A stretch of 64,000 nt of DNA from Gammaproteobacteria bacterium. Its GTDB lineage: Bacteria > Pseudomonadota > Gammaproteobacteria > Competibacterales > Competibacteraceae. Where the stretch lies: positions 398,501-462,500 of the forward strand of contig JACKMZ010000001.1 in assembly GCA_024235135.1 (NCBI GenBank), in the 5' to 3' direction. The first letter of the stretch is position 1. The number at the start of each line of letters is the position of its first letter. The position numbers and the translations under genes were made by a program. A model generated the notes under the pieces. The model had not been told where the DNA came from, did not search any database, and worked only from the letters and a program-made list of their open reading frames with translations. Positions 9,959-18,775 of this stretch are shown here, in pieces.

Positions 9959-10951
9959 ATGAATAAACCTTGTGTCAGAGGATACCCCGAGCCAGTGAAT
10001 GAAATGCCAGAAAAGGCTGAATACATTTTTCGAGATTACGTCAGTGGCGATGAAAAATCGATTGTGGAGTTATTCGCGGAAGTTTTCGGGCCGGTGATTA
10101 CTCTAGCACAATGGCAGTGGAAATTTCAGGGAAATGACCCAAGGGAAAATGTCCATGCCAAGCTGTGTTTCGCAGCCGACGGCAAACTGTTGGGTCACGC
10201 CGGTGCGATACCGTTGAGAGGCTATTATCATGGCCATCCGATTCCCATTTTCCAAATATGTGATGTCATGGTGCATCCCCAAGCCAGGGGGCATTGGGGA
10301 GCGCGCAACGTGTTCACGGTTTTGCTGCGTCAACTGCTGGATGATATCGCCCAGCACTATCCTCAAGCGTTCTGTTACGGGTTCCCAGGCCGTCGGCCGT
10401 TTTTGCTTGGGCAGCGGGTGGGGGTTTATGAGCAAGTCGAGATCGCCGTGGAAACCACCCGGCCAGCACGCCGCTTCAAACAGCCGTTTTATTCCGTCAG
10501 GGCCATGGATTGGCGGGATAAGCGACTGGATACATTCTGGAAAACGATGCGTGCTACCTTGCCATTGACGCTCGTAAGGGACAGCGATTTTCTGAGCTGG
10601 CGTTATGCCGCCAACCCTTTTCATGCCTACCGCTTGCTGGGGGTTTTCGTACTCGGTGCGTTATTGGGTTGGGCGGTCGTTCGCGAGGAAGCGCATCAGT
10701 GGCTGATCGTCGATATGCTGTGTCGCCGGCGCTGGTTGAATGGGGTTCTCCGGGCTCTGGATCACGCGGCGCGGCGGGCCGGAGCGGATTCCAGCAAAAT
10801 CTGGTTGCCCGAGCCGTGGCGGTCCGCCGCTGGCGGGCCATCGACGGCTACCGAAGTGGTCACGACTCACATGATCCGGAAACCCCGTCTGGCTACTGCG
10901 CAAGTACGGGAAAGCCTGTATTACACGATGGGGGATCTGGACATATTCTGA
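9959..10951 (+). CDS. GNAT-family N-acetyltransferase-like protein
   Basis: A protein of about 330 residues with an N-terminal GNAT-like acyltransferase fold. The segment IFQICDVMVHPQARGHWGA resembles motif A (acyl-CoA pyrophosphate loop). A C-terminal half contains LSWRYAANPFHAYRL and ends YYTMGDLDIF, features I associate with polysaccharide-linked GNAT proteins. The start is uncertain. GTG 9908, ATG 9959 and ATG 10004 are in frame, and none has a strong ribosome binding site; recognisable domain sequence begins near 10010. It is divergent from a large glycosyltransferase across an AT-rich 101-bp gap, so the pair may decorate the same glycan, which is inference. Confidence 0.65.
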   Translation: MNKPCVRGYPEPVNEMPEKAEYIFRDYVSGDEKSIVELFAEVFGPVITLAQWQWKFQGNDPRENVHAKLCFAADGKLLGHAGAIPLRGYYHGHPIPIFQICDVMVHPQARGHWGARNVFTVLLRQLLDDIAQHYPQAFCYGFPGRRPFLLGQRVGVYEQVEIAVETTRPARRFKQPFYSVRAMDWRDKRLDTFWKTMRATLPLTLVRDSDFLSWRYAANPFHAYRLLGVFVLGALLGWAVVREEAHQWLIVDMLCRRRWLNGVLRALDHAARRAGADSSKIWLPEPWRSAAGGPSTATEVVTTHMIRKPRLATAQVRESLYYTMGDLDIF

Positions 10952-11008
10952 TGGGGGGTCCGGCCCGCATGCGACGGCCGAGCTTGCCATGATGTTCGTT
11001 ATTTACTA

Positions 11009-11026
11009 AATTAGAACATGCTAATT
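11009..11026. promoter_or_regulatory. Palindromic operator candidate upstream of DUF2892 gene
   Basis: A perfect inverted repeat, AATTAG, 6-nt centre, CTAATT, sits just upstream of the ribosome binding site (GGAGG at 11031-11035). ATTAG-spacer-CTAAT palindromes of this kind are typical of ArsR-family repressors, including the BigR/SqrR sulfur-responsive type, whose targets often include small DUF2892 membrane proteins. No such repressor is encoded in the window. Confidence 0.4.
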
Positions 11027-11047
11027 ATCTGGAGGTAAATAGAAACC

Positions 11048-11269
11048 ATGAAAACGAACGTTGGAACCGTCGACAAGAGCATTCGCATAGGGGTTGGTTT
11101 GCTGCTTATTCTATTGGCCCTGGTCGGTACGATCGGCTGGTGGGGCTGGATCGGCGTCGTGCCGCTAGCGACCGGCTTGATGGGCAATTGTCCCGCGTAT
11201 TCCCTGTTGGGGATCAACACCTGTCCTTTGCAGAATCAAACGCCGGGTTCGCCGGGCGGCGCGCAATAA
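11048..11269 (+). CDS. DUF2892 small membrane protein
   Basis: A 73-residue inner-membrane protein of the DUF2892 (YgaP transmembrane-like) family. It has an N-terminal MKTNVGTVDKSIRI, two closely spaced hydrophobic segments (about 15-31 and 33-48) and a Cys-containing end with NCPAYSLLGINTCP, all usual for the family. The two Cys (NCP and TCP) flank the characteristic loop. GGAGG lies 12 nt before the ATG. The gene is monocistronic, and its operator-like palindrome suggests regulation by sulfide or oxidative stress. Function is not established. Confidence 0.85.
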   Translation: MKTNVGTVDKSIRIGVGLLLILLALVGTIGWWGWIGVVPLATGLMGNCPAYSLLGINTCPLQNQTPGSPGGAQ

Positions 11270-11301
11270 ACCACGCACTATCCGGGACGTGAGCGAGTCG
11301 C

Positions 11302-12414
11302 CTACTCCGCTTCACGGGTAGGCTGCTCATCCTTCTTGGGCAGGTAGCTGGCGAAGTTCGCCAGCGCCGTGTCGATGTCGATGGCGTAGCCGATGCCTTC
11401 GAACTTCTGGCTGATACGCTTCATGGTATTGATCCCGATCACCCGCCCATCTTCCAGTATCAACGGACCGCCGCTGTTGCCGGGATAGATTTTGGCGTCG
11501 GTGCGCACGTAATAATCTTCGAAACCGGACACCACGCCGGCGCTGATGGAATCATGGATGCCGATGGGATTGCCCAAGGCGTAAACCGTCACCCCCTGGC
11601 CCAGTTCACCCCGCGTGGCGGCTTCCAATCGCGGAGTCCGAAAGCCATCCAATTGCAACAAGGCCAGATCGTGATCCTTGCTGACGGCGATTTGGCGAAC
11701 GTTCATCTCGGTTCCGTCTTTCAAGACGGCAATGTATCGGCGGCTGGCGCTGGTTACATGGCGCTTCCAGTTGAAGTCGCGCTGTTCCTTGTCGAAAGCG
11801 GCTTGTTTCTCACGGAATTCACGGCGTTTCTCGGCGATGCTCTTCTCCCATAATTGGGATTGTTTTAGCATCAAGTCGTAATTTTCCTGTTCGCTGCGTT
11901 TGTAGGGACCATCACCCAACGAACGGATGTGGTTCTTGTAGGTCGCCAAGTCTTTTTTCCGCTTCTCTAAGCGCGCCTCTTCGAATTCCAATTGCTCGCG
12001 ATACGTGGCGTATTGCTGTTCGGCTGCGGCGATGCGGTTATCCAAATCCTCAAGCTGGGTTTCGCTGGGGATGATCACATGCTTGTTGGTGAGAATGTGG
12101 CCTGCTTCGGATACGAAAAATCCGGACCCGGTGCCTAAGGGTGTTTTGATCATGACCGTGGCCAGGGTCGCTTCCTGCACAGGGGTTTGCGGCGGGTATT
12201 TCTCGGACAGCGTGGCTTTCAGATCCTTGCCGTCCTGCTTGTCCTCCACCGATGGCGTCACGGTCGTGATGTCCTGGGCCTGACCGGCGGGGGGGCGGTC
12301 GGTAAAGTGCCACTTGCCCCGCGCATCCTGGTATTTGTAGATTTGCGCAAGGCTGGTATCGGCAACGATCAGTGCGATCGTCAGGGGGAGGATGAGAATT
12401 AGTGTTTTAGTCAT
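11302..12414 (-). CDS. Exported trypsin-like serine protease with coiled-coil insertion
   Basis: A 370-residue periplasmic protease. It has a signal peptide (1-23, SLA cleavage), then a DUF4124 domain (about 24-50, with YKYQDARGKWHFTD). An S1C/DegP-like trypsin fold follows, with the triad His112 (LTNKHVI), Asp249 (KDHDLALL) and Ser314 (PGNSGGP). Between His112 and Asp249 lies a highly charged helical segment of about 100 residues (118-218, rich in E, K, Q, R), predicted to be a coiled coil and absent from ordinary DegP-type proteases. There is no PDZ domain. The gene stands between DUF2892 and der, not obviously cotranscribed with either. A role in envelope quality control is inferred. Confidence 0.85.
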   Translation of the reverse strand: MTKTLILILPLTIALIVADTSLAQIYKYQDARGKWHFTDRPPAGQAQDITTVTPSVEDKQDGKDLKATLSEKYPPQTPVQEATLATVMIKTPLGTGSGFFVSEAGHILTNKHVIIPSETQLEDLDNRIAAAEQQYATYREQLEFEEARLEKRKKDLATYKNHIRSLGDGPYKRSEQENYDLMLKQSQLWEKSIAEKRREFREKQAAFDKEQRDFNWKRHVTSASRRYIAVLKDGTEMNVRQIAVSKDHDLALLQLDGFRTPRLEAATRGELGQGVTVYALGNPIGIHDSISAGVVSGFEDYYVRTDAKIYPGNSGGPLILEDGRVIGINTMKRISQKFEGIGYAIDIDTALANFASYLPKKDEQPTREAE

Positions 12415-12484
12415 TGAGCGACTCCTAACAACTCCTCAGCACACCGCGTGCCAGCCTACCGGCCTTTTGAATCCTCTGTCGCGT

Positions 12485-13990
12485 TCAGGGACCCCGGCCC
12501 CTGGATTTCTTGGAAGGCGTTCCCTTGACGCCGGCGCGTTGTGGTCGTGGCAATGGCCGGCGCGGCGGGTGACTGGGGGCATAGGGATTGTCTCCGGTCC
12601 GGAATTCGATACGGATCGGTGTGCCCCATAAAGCCAAGGCTTGGCGATAACTCTTTTCCAGGTAGCGGCGATAAGCGGCCGGAATGTGGTCGGTACGGCT
12701 GCCGTGAATGACGATCAACGGCGGATTCTGACCGCCTTGATGGGCATAACGCAGCTTAGTGCGTCGACCCTGCACCAGCGGGGGTTGATGGGCATTGACC
12801 GCCTCCGCCAGAATGCGCGTCAGCTCCGGTGTGGACAGTTTGCGCGTCGCCGCTGCGTGGGCGGCGTCGACGCTGCCCAGGACCTCCAGGATACCCGACC
12901 CGTGCAGCGCGGAGATGTAGTGTATTCGGGCGTAATCCAGGAAAGGCAGCTTACGTTCGACCTCACGGCGCACCTGTTGCCGAACTTCGGGCCCCAGATG
13001 GTCCCATTTGTTGATCGCCACCACCAGGGCGCGACCGCTGTCCAGCACATAGCCCAGCAGCGTGGCGTCCTGGTCGGCGATGCCTTGCCGGGCGTCGAGC
13101 ATCAGAACCACGACGTGGGCCGCTTCGATTGCCTGCAGGGTCTTGATGATGCTGAATTTCTCGATAGCCTCGTGAACCCGGCTGCGGCGCCGTATGCCGG
13201 CGGTGTCGATCAGAGTGTAGGTCCGGCCGTCGCGCGCGAAGGGAATGGCGATGCTGTCGCGAGTGGTGCCGGGCAGATCGGACGTCAAGACCCGTGTTTC
13301 ACCCAACAGTCGATTGACCAGAGTGGATTTGCCCACATTCGGGCGGCCCACGATGGCCAGGCGTATCCGCTCGTCCGGGCCGTCCTCGCCGGCGGCTTGC
13401 GGGGCGTCCGATTCGTTTGTCGTGTCCGTTACGACATCCGTTTCGCCGACTTCGCCCGCCGTGTCCCCATCGTTCGATCCGTCCGCCGGGCCGTCGGCTG
13501 TAGCCAGCGTTGCCAGCACTTCGTCCAGCAATTCGGCGATCCCATGATTGTGGGTCGCTGAAACCGGGTGGGGTTCGCCCAGAGCCAAACGATGAAACTC
13601 CGCGCTGACGGCTACTTTGTCCAAATGTTCGGCTTTGTTCACCACCAGATACAACGGTTTGCCCAGACGGCGCAATATCTGAGCGATGTCCTCGTCCGCG
13701 CCGTTCAGACCTTCCCGGCCGTCCACCAGGAACAGCAACACATCGGCTTCTTCCGCCGCCCGCCGGGCTTGCTGGGTGACCAAGTCGGCCAGTTGATCGT
13801 CGCTGCCTCCCAGCCCGCCGGTATCGACCACGATGTAGGGACTCCGGCCAATCTTGCCCACGCCATACTGGCGATCGCGGGTCAAACCCGGCATGTCCGC
13901 AACGAGGGCGTCGCGGGTTCGGGTCAGTCGATTGAAGAGCGTGGATTTGCCGACATTTGGCCGCCCCAGCAAGGCAATAACAGGTAACAT
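12485..13990 (-). CDS. der: GTPase Der (EngA)
   Basis: An essential tandem GTPase for 50S subunit assembly. The 501-residue protein has two G domains with GRPNVGKS at 9-16 and 215-222, followed by a KH-like C-terminal domain and a basic, Pro/Arg-rich tail. The second G4 motif is canonical (NKWD). In the first it reads NKAE, a variant I believe also occurs in other proteobacterial Der proteins. An acidic linker of about 45 residues (163-208), rich in D, G and T, separates the domains. The length is typical of the family (490-510). Confidence 0.96.
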   Translation of the reverse strand: MLPVIALLGRPNVGKSTLFNRLTRTRDALVADMPGLTRDRQYGVGKIGRSPYIVVDTGGLGGSDDQLADLVTQQARRAAEEADVLLFLVDGREGLNGADEDIAQILRRLGKPLYLVVNKAEHLDKVAVSAEFHRLALGEPHPVSATHNHGIAELLDEVLATLATADGPADGSNDGDTAGEVGETDVVTDTTNESDAPQAAGEDGPDERIRLAIVGRPNVGKSTLVNRLLGETRVLTSDLPGTTRDSIAIPFARDGRTYTLIDTAGIRRRSRVHEAIEKFSIIKTLQAIEAAHVVVLMLDARQGIADQDATLLGYVLDSGRALVVAINKWDHLGPEVRQQVRREVERKLPFLDYARIHYISALHGSGILEVLGSVDAAHAAATRKLSTPELTRILAEAVNAHQPPLVQGRRTKLRYAHQGGQNPPLIVIHGSRTDHIPAAYRRYLEKSYRQALALWGTPIRIEFRTGDNPYAPSHPPRRPLPRPQRAGVKGTPSKKSRGRGP

Positions 13991-14136
13991 AGGAAAACTT
14001 TCAGCGCATCCAATCGGGCGTTTGTTTTAGGGTTTAGGCTAAGATAATAAATGATTTCGAATCGAGGGAACCGGTTTTCGCGGCTGTGTTCCCTATTCTT
14101 ATCGCGATCGGCGTGGCCATTGTTCCCAGGAGCCCC

Positions 14137-14388
14137 ATGTTTTGCGCAATCTACAAAAGCACCCGGAAGCAGGACGCTTATCTGTATCTTGCGGACAAAG
14201 ACGAGTTCGCCAATGTGCCTGAGGCGTTGTTGACCATGCTTGGCGAACCGGTGCACGTTATGGATTTGGAGTTGAGCCCCACGCTCAGACTAGCCCAGGA
14301 AAACGTGCTTGAAGTCATGCGCAATTTGCAAGAGCGAGGGTGGTTCTTGCAATTGCCTCGTCAGGAGTATCGGCTGCCTTCGCAATAG
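14137..14388 (+). CDS. ycgL: YcgL domain protein
   Basis: An 83-residue member of the gammaproteobacterial YcgL family. It starts [18 protein letters not shown] and ends with the family signature GWFLQLPRQ. Start ATG 14137 has AGGAG 4 nt upstream and matches the family N-terminus. An in-frame ATG at 14086 would add 17 unrelated residues. The function is unknown; the fold is a small alpha/beta domain in solved homologues. cysK follows 41 nt downstream, so the two may be cotranscribed. Confidence 0.88.
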   Translation: MFCAIYKSTRKQDAYLYLADKDEFANVPEALLTMLGEPVHVMDLELSPTLRLAQENVLEVMRNLQERGWFLQLPRQEYRLPSQ

Positions 14389-14429
14389 GCAGTGCGTGGT
14401 TCCATCAACAGCAATCAGGTGGAGATACG

Positions 14430-15344
14430 ATGAAGGCGAACACCATTCTGGATACCATTGGCAACACCCCCCACGTCAAGCTCAACCGTTTGTTTGACTC
14501 GCGCGTCGAGGTCTGGATGAAGCTTGAACGCGCCAATCCGGGCGCCAGCATCAAGGACCGCATCGCGCTGGCCATGATCGAAGACGCCGAGCGACGCGGC
14601 ATATTGGACAAGGATACCGTGATCGTGGAGCCGACTTCGGGCAATACCGGTATCGGGCTGGCTCTGGTGGCGGCGGCCAAGGGCTATCGTCTGATTCTCA
14701 CCATGCCGGAATCGATGTCTCTGGAACGTCGCCGTTATCTCGCGGCGCTGGGTGCGGAATTGGTTTTGACGCCACGGGAAAAGGGCATGGGCGGCGCTAT
14801 TGAACGTGCGCAGGAAGTGGCCGCCGAGCAAACGAAGTCGTGGATACCGCAGCAATTCGAAAATCCCGCCAATGTGGACGTGCATCGGCGGACCACGGCG
14901 CGGGAAATCCTGGAGGACTTTCCGGAAGGACTGGATTATTTGATCACCGGCGTCGGAACGGGCGGGCATATCACGGGCTGCGCCGAAGTGTTGAAAGACC
15001 ATTTCAAGCAGCTCAAGGTCTTCGCTGTCGAACCCGAAGCCTCACCCGTGTTGAGCGGCGGTCAAAAGGGTTTGCACCCCATTCAGGGCATCGGCGCGGG
15101 TTTCATTCCCAAGGTGATGCGTCTGGATTTGATGGACGGGATCATACAAGTGGCCGCGGAAGAGGCTTTCCAGTTCGCGGTGCGCTGCGCCAAGGAGGAA
15201 GGCATTTTTATCGGAATTTCATCCGGGGCCGCCCTGGCGGCCATCAACAAGAAACTGCCCGACATGACTGACGGTAGCCGGATACTGACCTTCTGCTACG
15301 ATACTGGCGAGCGTTATCTGTCGGTGTCAGGACTATTCGACTGA
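14430..15344 (+). CDS. cysK: Cysteine synthase A (O-acetylserine sulfhydrylase)
   Basis: A PLP enzyme making L-cysteine from O-acetylserine and sulfide. The 304-residue protein has the PLP-lysine motif GASIKDR (Lys42), the asparagine-loop [12 protein letters not shown] and the phosphate-binding GVGTGGH. Near the C-terminus it has [10 protein letters not shown], where the Ser contacts the pyridine nitrogen. Start ATG 14430 has GGAG upstream and removes a 30-residue unrelated extension. The PQQFENPAN segment and overall pattern favour CysK over CysM, though the length (CysM 303, CysK 323 in E. coli) leaves some doubt about the subtype. Confidence 0.9.
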   Translation: MKANTILDTIGNTPHVKLNRLFDSRVEVWMKLERANPGASIKDRIALAMIEDAERRGILDKDTVIVEPTSGNTGIGLALVAAAKGYRLILTMPESMSLERRRYLAALGAELVLTPREKGMGGAIERAQEVAAEQTKSWIPQQFENPANVDVHRRTTAREILEDFPEGLDYLITGVGTGGHITGCAEVLKDHFKQLKVFAVEPEASPVLSGGQKGLHPIQGIGAGFIPKVMRLDLMDGIIQVAAEEAFQFAVRCAKEEGIFIGISSGAALAAINKKLPDMTDGSRILTFCYDTGERYLSVSGLFD

Positions 15345-15576
15345 TACGCGCATCACCCGACCAGCGTGCCTCGTGAGAGTCGAACGCGTGGAACCGGGTC
15401 CCGTCAGACTGCGTGGTCTCCAGGGGAAAAAGCCTGATCCGGGGACCGCGCGGATGCCGAGCGTTCCATGGTCGGAACGACCCCATGCTACTATGCGCGC
15501 ACCTCTAAATATTGCAAATTGGGCTATTGCTTTCTTTTAGTGCGAGCCCGATGACAAGACCCATCGCTCCTTGAAC

Positions 15577-16989
15577 ATGAGCTTACCGTTACAGCCGATT
15601 TCCAGTTCCTTGTTGCCGGATTCACCCGGTTTCGCCACCGCCAAAAGCAGTATGCTGGAGAACCTGTATCAATGGTTCCGCAGTCGGGAACGTGTGGCGT
15701 TGCCTCCCAGGAGCATTGTGCGCCTGGAAGTGCCCGTGGAAGGGGCTGTCCCCATGCAATGGCTGCGTTGGCAGAATCATCCCGTACGCTGTTATTGGTC
15801 CGATCGCCGGCAGGAATTGCAGATGGCGGGTATCGGCATCGCCGACCTGATCCGGGGGGATGCGCACGGCGAGTTCATGGAATCGCTGCCGCGGCGTTTG
15901 CGGCAGTTTACCGAGGTCTCGGGCCGGGCCCGTTATTTCGGTGGAATGCGTTTCGATCCCCAGCGCCAGGCCGATCGTTGTTGGCAAAGTTACGGCAGCT
16001 ACTTTTTCGTTTTGCCGCGTTTCGAAGTCCTGGTGGAAGCGGGCCAGGCTTGCTTTGCCTGCAATTGGGTGGTCGGAGCGGACGATGCGCCGTCGACTTT
16101 GTGCGATGAATTGGCCGCCGTACGCGAGACTGGCGACAAGGCCGATGAGGTTCAGGCTACGCTGGCGCCGCGGCGTCACGATAATCCCGACAAAGAGCAG
16201 TGGCTGCGCAATGTCGAGGCGGCGCTGCACCGACTGGGATCGAGTGAGATTGCCAAGGTCGTGCTTAGCCGCAGAACGACCTTGTCCTTCGCGCAGCCGC
16301 CCGAGCCCCTGGCTTTGCTGGATAAGTTGCAGGCGATCGAACCGCGAGCCTACCATTTCTGCTTCCAGCCGCAGGCTCGCCGCGCCTTCTTCGGAGCTAG
16401 CCCGGAACGCCTGTTTCGACGCAACGGCCGCAAGCTTTACAGCGAAGCGGTGGCGGGCACCTGCGTGCGCGGATCGACACCTTGGGAGGACCGGCGCTTG
16501 GGAGAGGCCCTGTTGTATTCGGATAAGGAATATCGGGAACACAAACTGGTCAGCGACGCCATACTCGACGCGCTGGGACCGCTGACCCTGTCCCTGGAAG
16601 CCAGCGCGGAACCCTGCCTGCTTAAGCAATCCAGGGTGCAACACCTGTACAGCATCATCGACGGCCGATTGCGAGAGGGCATCGGTGATGGCGATCTGCT
16701 GCGGGTCCTGCATCCCACACCGGCGGTGGGTGGTTTGCCGAAACTCCAAGCACGACAGGCTATCGCCGAGCTGGAGTCTTTCGATCGTGGCTGGTTTGCT
16801 GGCCCGGTCGGTTGGCTTGGCGCCGATGCGGCCGAATTTGCCGTCGGCATACGTTCGGCGATGCTGCACGGCCAATCGCTCAGTCTGTTTGCCGGAGCCG
16901 GGGTCGTGCCCGGCTCCCTACCTGAATTGGAGTGGGAAGAGATGGAAAGCAAGATCAGCGTATTTATGGCTGCCTTGGAAGACCATTGA
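15577..16989 (+). CDS. menF: Isochorismate synthase MenF
   Basis: A Mg-dependent chorismate-utilising enzyme that makes isochorismate for menaquinone. The 470-residue protein has the chorismate-binding fold in its C-terminal 270 residues, with FGASPERLF, a glycine-rich AVAGT turn, HPTPAVGGLP and FAGPVGW, and a C-terminal ELEWEEMESK. Assignment to MenF rather than an anthranilate- or salicylate-pathway paralogue rests on menD, which begins 1 nt after its stop. ATG 15577 is used; a TTG two codons earlier is also in frame. The 232-nt gap upstream likely contains the operon promoter. Confidence 0.92.
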   Translation: MSLPLQPISSSLLPDSPGFATAKSSMLENLYQWFRSRERVALPPRSIVRLEVPVEGAVPMQWLRWQNHPVRCYWSDRRQELQMAGIGIADLIRGDAHGEFMESLPRRLRQFTEVSGRARYFGGMRFDPQRQADRCWQSYGSYFFVLPRFEVLVEAGQACFACNWVVGADDAPSTLCDELAAVRETGDKADEVQATLAPRRHDNPDKEQWLRNVEAALHRLGSSEIAKVVLSRRTTLSFAQPPEPLALLDKLQAIEPRAYHFCFQPQARRAFFGASPERLFRRNGRKLYSEAVAGTCVRGSTPWEDRRLGEALLYSDKEYREHKLVSDAILDALGPLTLSLEASAEPCLLKQSRVQHLYSIIDGRLREGIGDGDLLRVLHPTPAVGGLPKLQARQAIAELESFDRGWFAGPVGWLGADAAEFAVGIRSAMLHGQSLSLFAGAGVVPGSLPELEWEEMESKISVFMAALEDH

Positions 16990-16990
16990 G

Positions 16991-18775
16991 ATGTCTGCCG
17001 ACCTCTCGCTGGAGAGCGAGAATATCAATAGTCTGTGGGGATATTTGATCGTTGAGGAATTGCTGCGCAACGGTATCGATCACTTTTGCATCTCCCCCGG
17101 TTCCCGTTCCGCTCCGTTGACGGTTGCGGCCGCACGGCATCCCGACGCGCATAAAATCATTTGCCACGACGAGCGCGGCGCGGCTTTCCTCGCCCTGGGC
17201 TATGCCCGGGCCACGGGCCGCACGGCAGTATTGATCTGCACCTCCGGCACGGCGCTGGCCAATTATTGGCCAGCGGTCATCGAAGCCGCCATGGATCGGT
17301 TGCCCATGCTGATCCTGTCCGCCGATCGACCGCCCGAATCGCTGGATACCGGCGCCAACCAAACCATTCAGCAAGCCCGGATGTTCGGCGACTACGTCAA
17401 ATGGCAGTGTGAACTGCCCTGTCCCAGTACCGAAGTGTCGGCGCGCATGGTGTTGACTACGCTCAATCAGGCCATACACCAAAGCTGGACGGCCCCACCC
17501 GGACCGGTACATTTGAACTGTCCCTTCCGTGAGCCCTTAGCCCCGGAACCGCTGGGCGTCTCCGCCGACTATCTGGACAGCTTGAGTCACTGGTTGCAAA
17601 CCCGTTCGCCGCTGACTCAGTACCAACGGCCTATTCGTACTCCCGACGCCATCGCGGTGCGTGCGCTGAGCAAGATCCTGCGCAAGACCCGGCGCGGTTT
17701 GGTGGCCGTGGGGCGGTTGAATACGGATCGGGAGCGCAGCGCGGTGCTTCGGTTGCTGCAACGATTGCGTTGGCCCGTTCATGTGGATATTACCTCCGGC
17801 CTGCGTCTGGGCGCCGGCGATGTGCCGATCATTCATTATTTCGATCAATTGCTGCTCAGTCCGGAGACTCGACAGTCGTTACAACCGGATACTCTTTTAC
17901 ACCTGGGTGGGTCTCTGGTGTCCAAACGTTTTTTGGAATTCAGCGAGCAATTGAGCGAAACCACCCAATACCTGCTGATTGATGGTCACCCCTTCCGCCA
18001 CGATCCTGGGCACCGGGTGACCTTGCGCATGGAAGCCGACATCGTAGCGGCCAGCGTGGCGCTGTTGGCCACATTGGAAGAGCGCGAACCGGACGCCTTG
18101 ACTCAGACCCTGCAAGCGTATTCGGAGGCCATAGGCGCGACCATCGACGAGACCTTGGCCGCCGATCCGGAGTCATTGGGCGAAATTGCCGTGGCGCGAC
18201 TGATCGCCGAGCGGATTCCAGCGCGTCAAGGCTTGTGGCTGGCGAGCAGTATGCCGATTCGGGACATGGACATGTACGGCAAGCCACGGGCTCATACCGT
18301 GCGCGTCGGCGCCAATCGGGGCGCCAGCGGTATCGACGGTACGCTGGCCGCCGCCGTGGGTTTCGCGACGGGTCTGCGGCGGCCGGTTACCGTGTTGTTG
18401 GGCGATTTGGCTTTGCTGCATGATCTGAATTCACTGGTGTTGGCGCACAACAGTAGTGCTCCCCTCGTCATTGTCGTGCTCAACAATAACGGGGGTGGAA
18501 TTTTTTCATTTTTGCCCATCGCTCGTTTCACCGACGTTTTCGAATCCTATTTCGCTGCCCCCCCTCATCTGCGTTTCGAGCCAGCCGCCGCGTTGTTCAA
18601 ACTGGCCTACTCCGCACCGACCACCCCGGCGGAATTCATCATGGCCTATGAAGCGGCACTGGTCCGTTCGGGTTCCACCCTGATCGAAGTCACCTCCGAT
18701 CGGCAGGCCAACGTCGCCAGCCACCAGCGACTGCAACGCGATATCCAGTCAACGCTCGCTAGGCTGTTACCTTGA
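16991..18775 (+). CDS. menD: 2-succinyl-5-enolpyruvyl-6-hydroxy-3-cyclohexene-1-carboxylate synthase MenD
   Basis: A ThDP-dependent enzyme joining isochorismate and 2-oxoglutarate. The 594-residue protein has the N-terminal Pyr domain (PGSRSAPLTVA, and the catalytic Glu region CHDERGAAFLALG). The C-terminal PP domain has the ThDP/Mg motif GDLALLHDLNSL and the Mg ligand region NNNGGGIF. Start ATG 16991 lies 1 nt after the menF stop. The larger open frame beginning at 16685 inside menF is not real. It is slightly longer than E. coli MenD (556). Confidence 0.95.
   Translation: MSADLSLESENINSLWGYLIVEELLRNGIDHFCISPGSRSAPLTVAAARHPDAHKIICHDERGAAFLALGYARATGRTAVLICTSGTALANYWPAVIEAAMDRLPMLILSADRPPESLDTGANQTIQQARMFGDYVKWQCELPCPSTEVSARMVLTTLNQAIHQSWTAPPGPVHLNCPFREPLAPEPLGVSADYLDSLSHWLQTRSPLTQYQRPIRTPDAIAVRALSKILRKTRRGLVAVGRLNTDRERSAVLRLLQRLRWPVHVDITSGLRLGAGDVPIIHYFDQLLLSPETRQSLQPDTLLHLGGSLVSKRFLEFSEQLSETTQYLLIDGHPFRHDPGHRVTLRMEADIVAASVALLATLEEREPDALTQTLQAYSEAIGATIDETLAADPESLGEIAVARLIAERIPARQGLWLASSMPIRDMDMYGKPRAHTVRVGANRGASGIDGTLAAAVGFATGLRRPVTVLLGDLALLHDLNSLVLAHNSSAPLVIVVLNNNGGGIFSFLPIARFTDVFESYFAAPPHLRFEPAAALFKLAYSAPTTPAEFIMAYEAALVRSGSTLIEVTSDRQANVASHQRLQRDIQSTLARLLP

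Noticed and set aside
12641..13561. A 306-codon forward frame inside der
   Set aside because: It is antisense to Der, whose two G domains are intact.
15622..16875. A 417-codon reverse-strand frame inside menF
   Set aside because: It is fully antisense to a gene with clear chorismate-enzyme motifs, and its composition is shadow-like.
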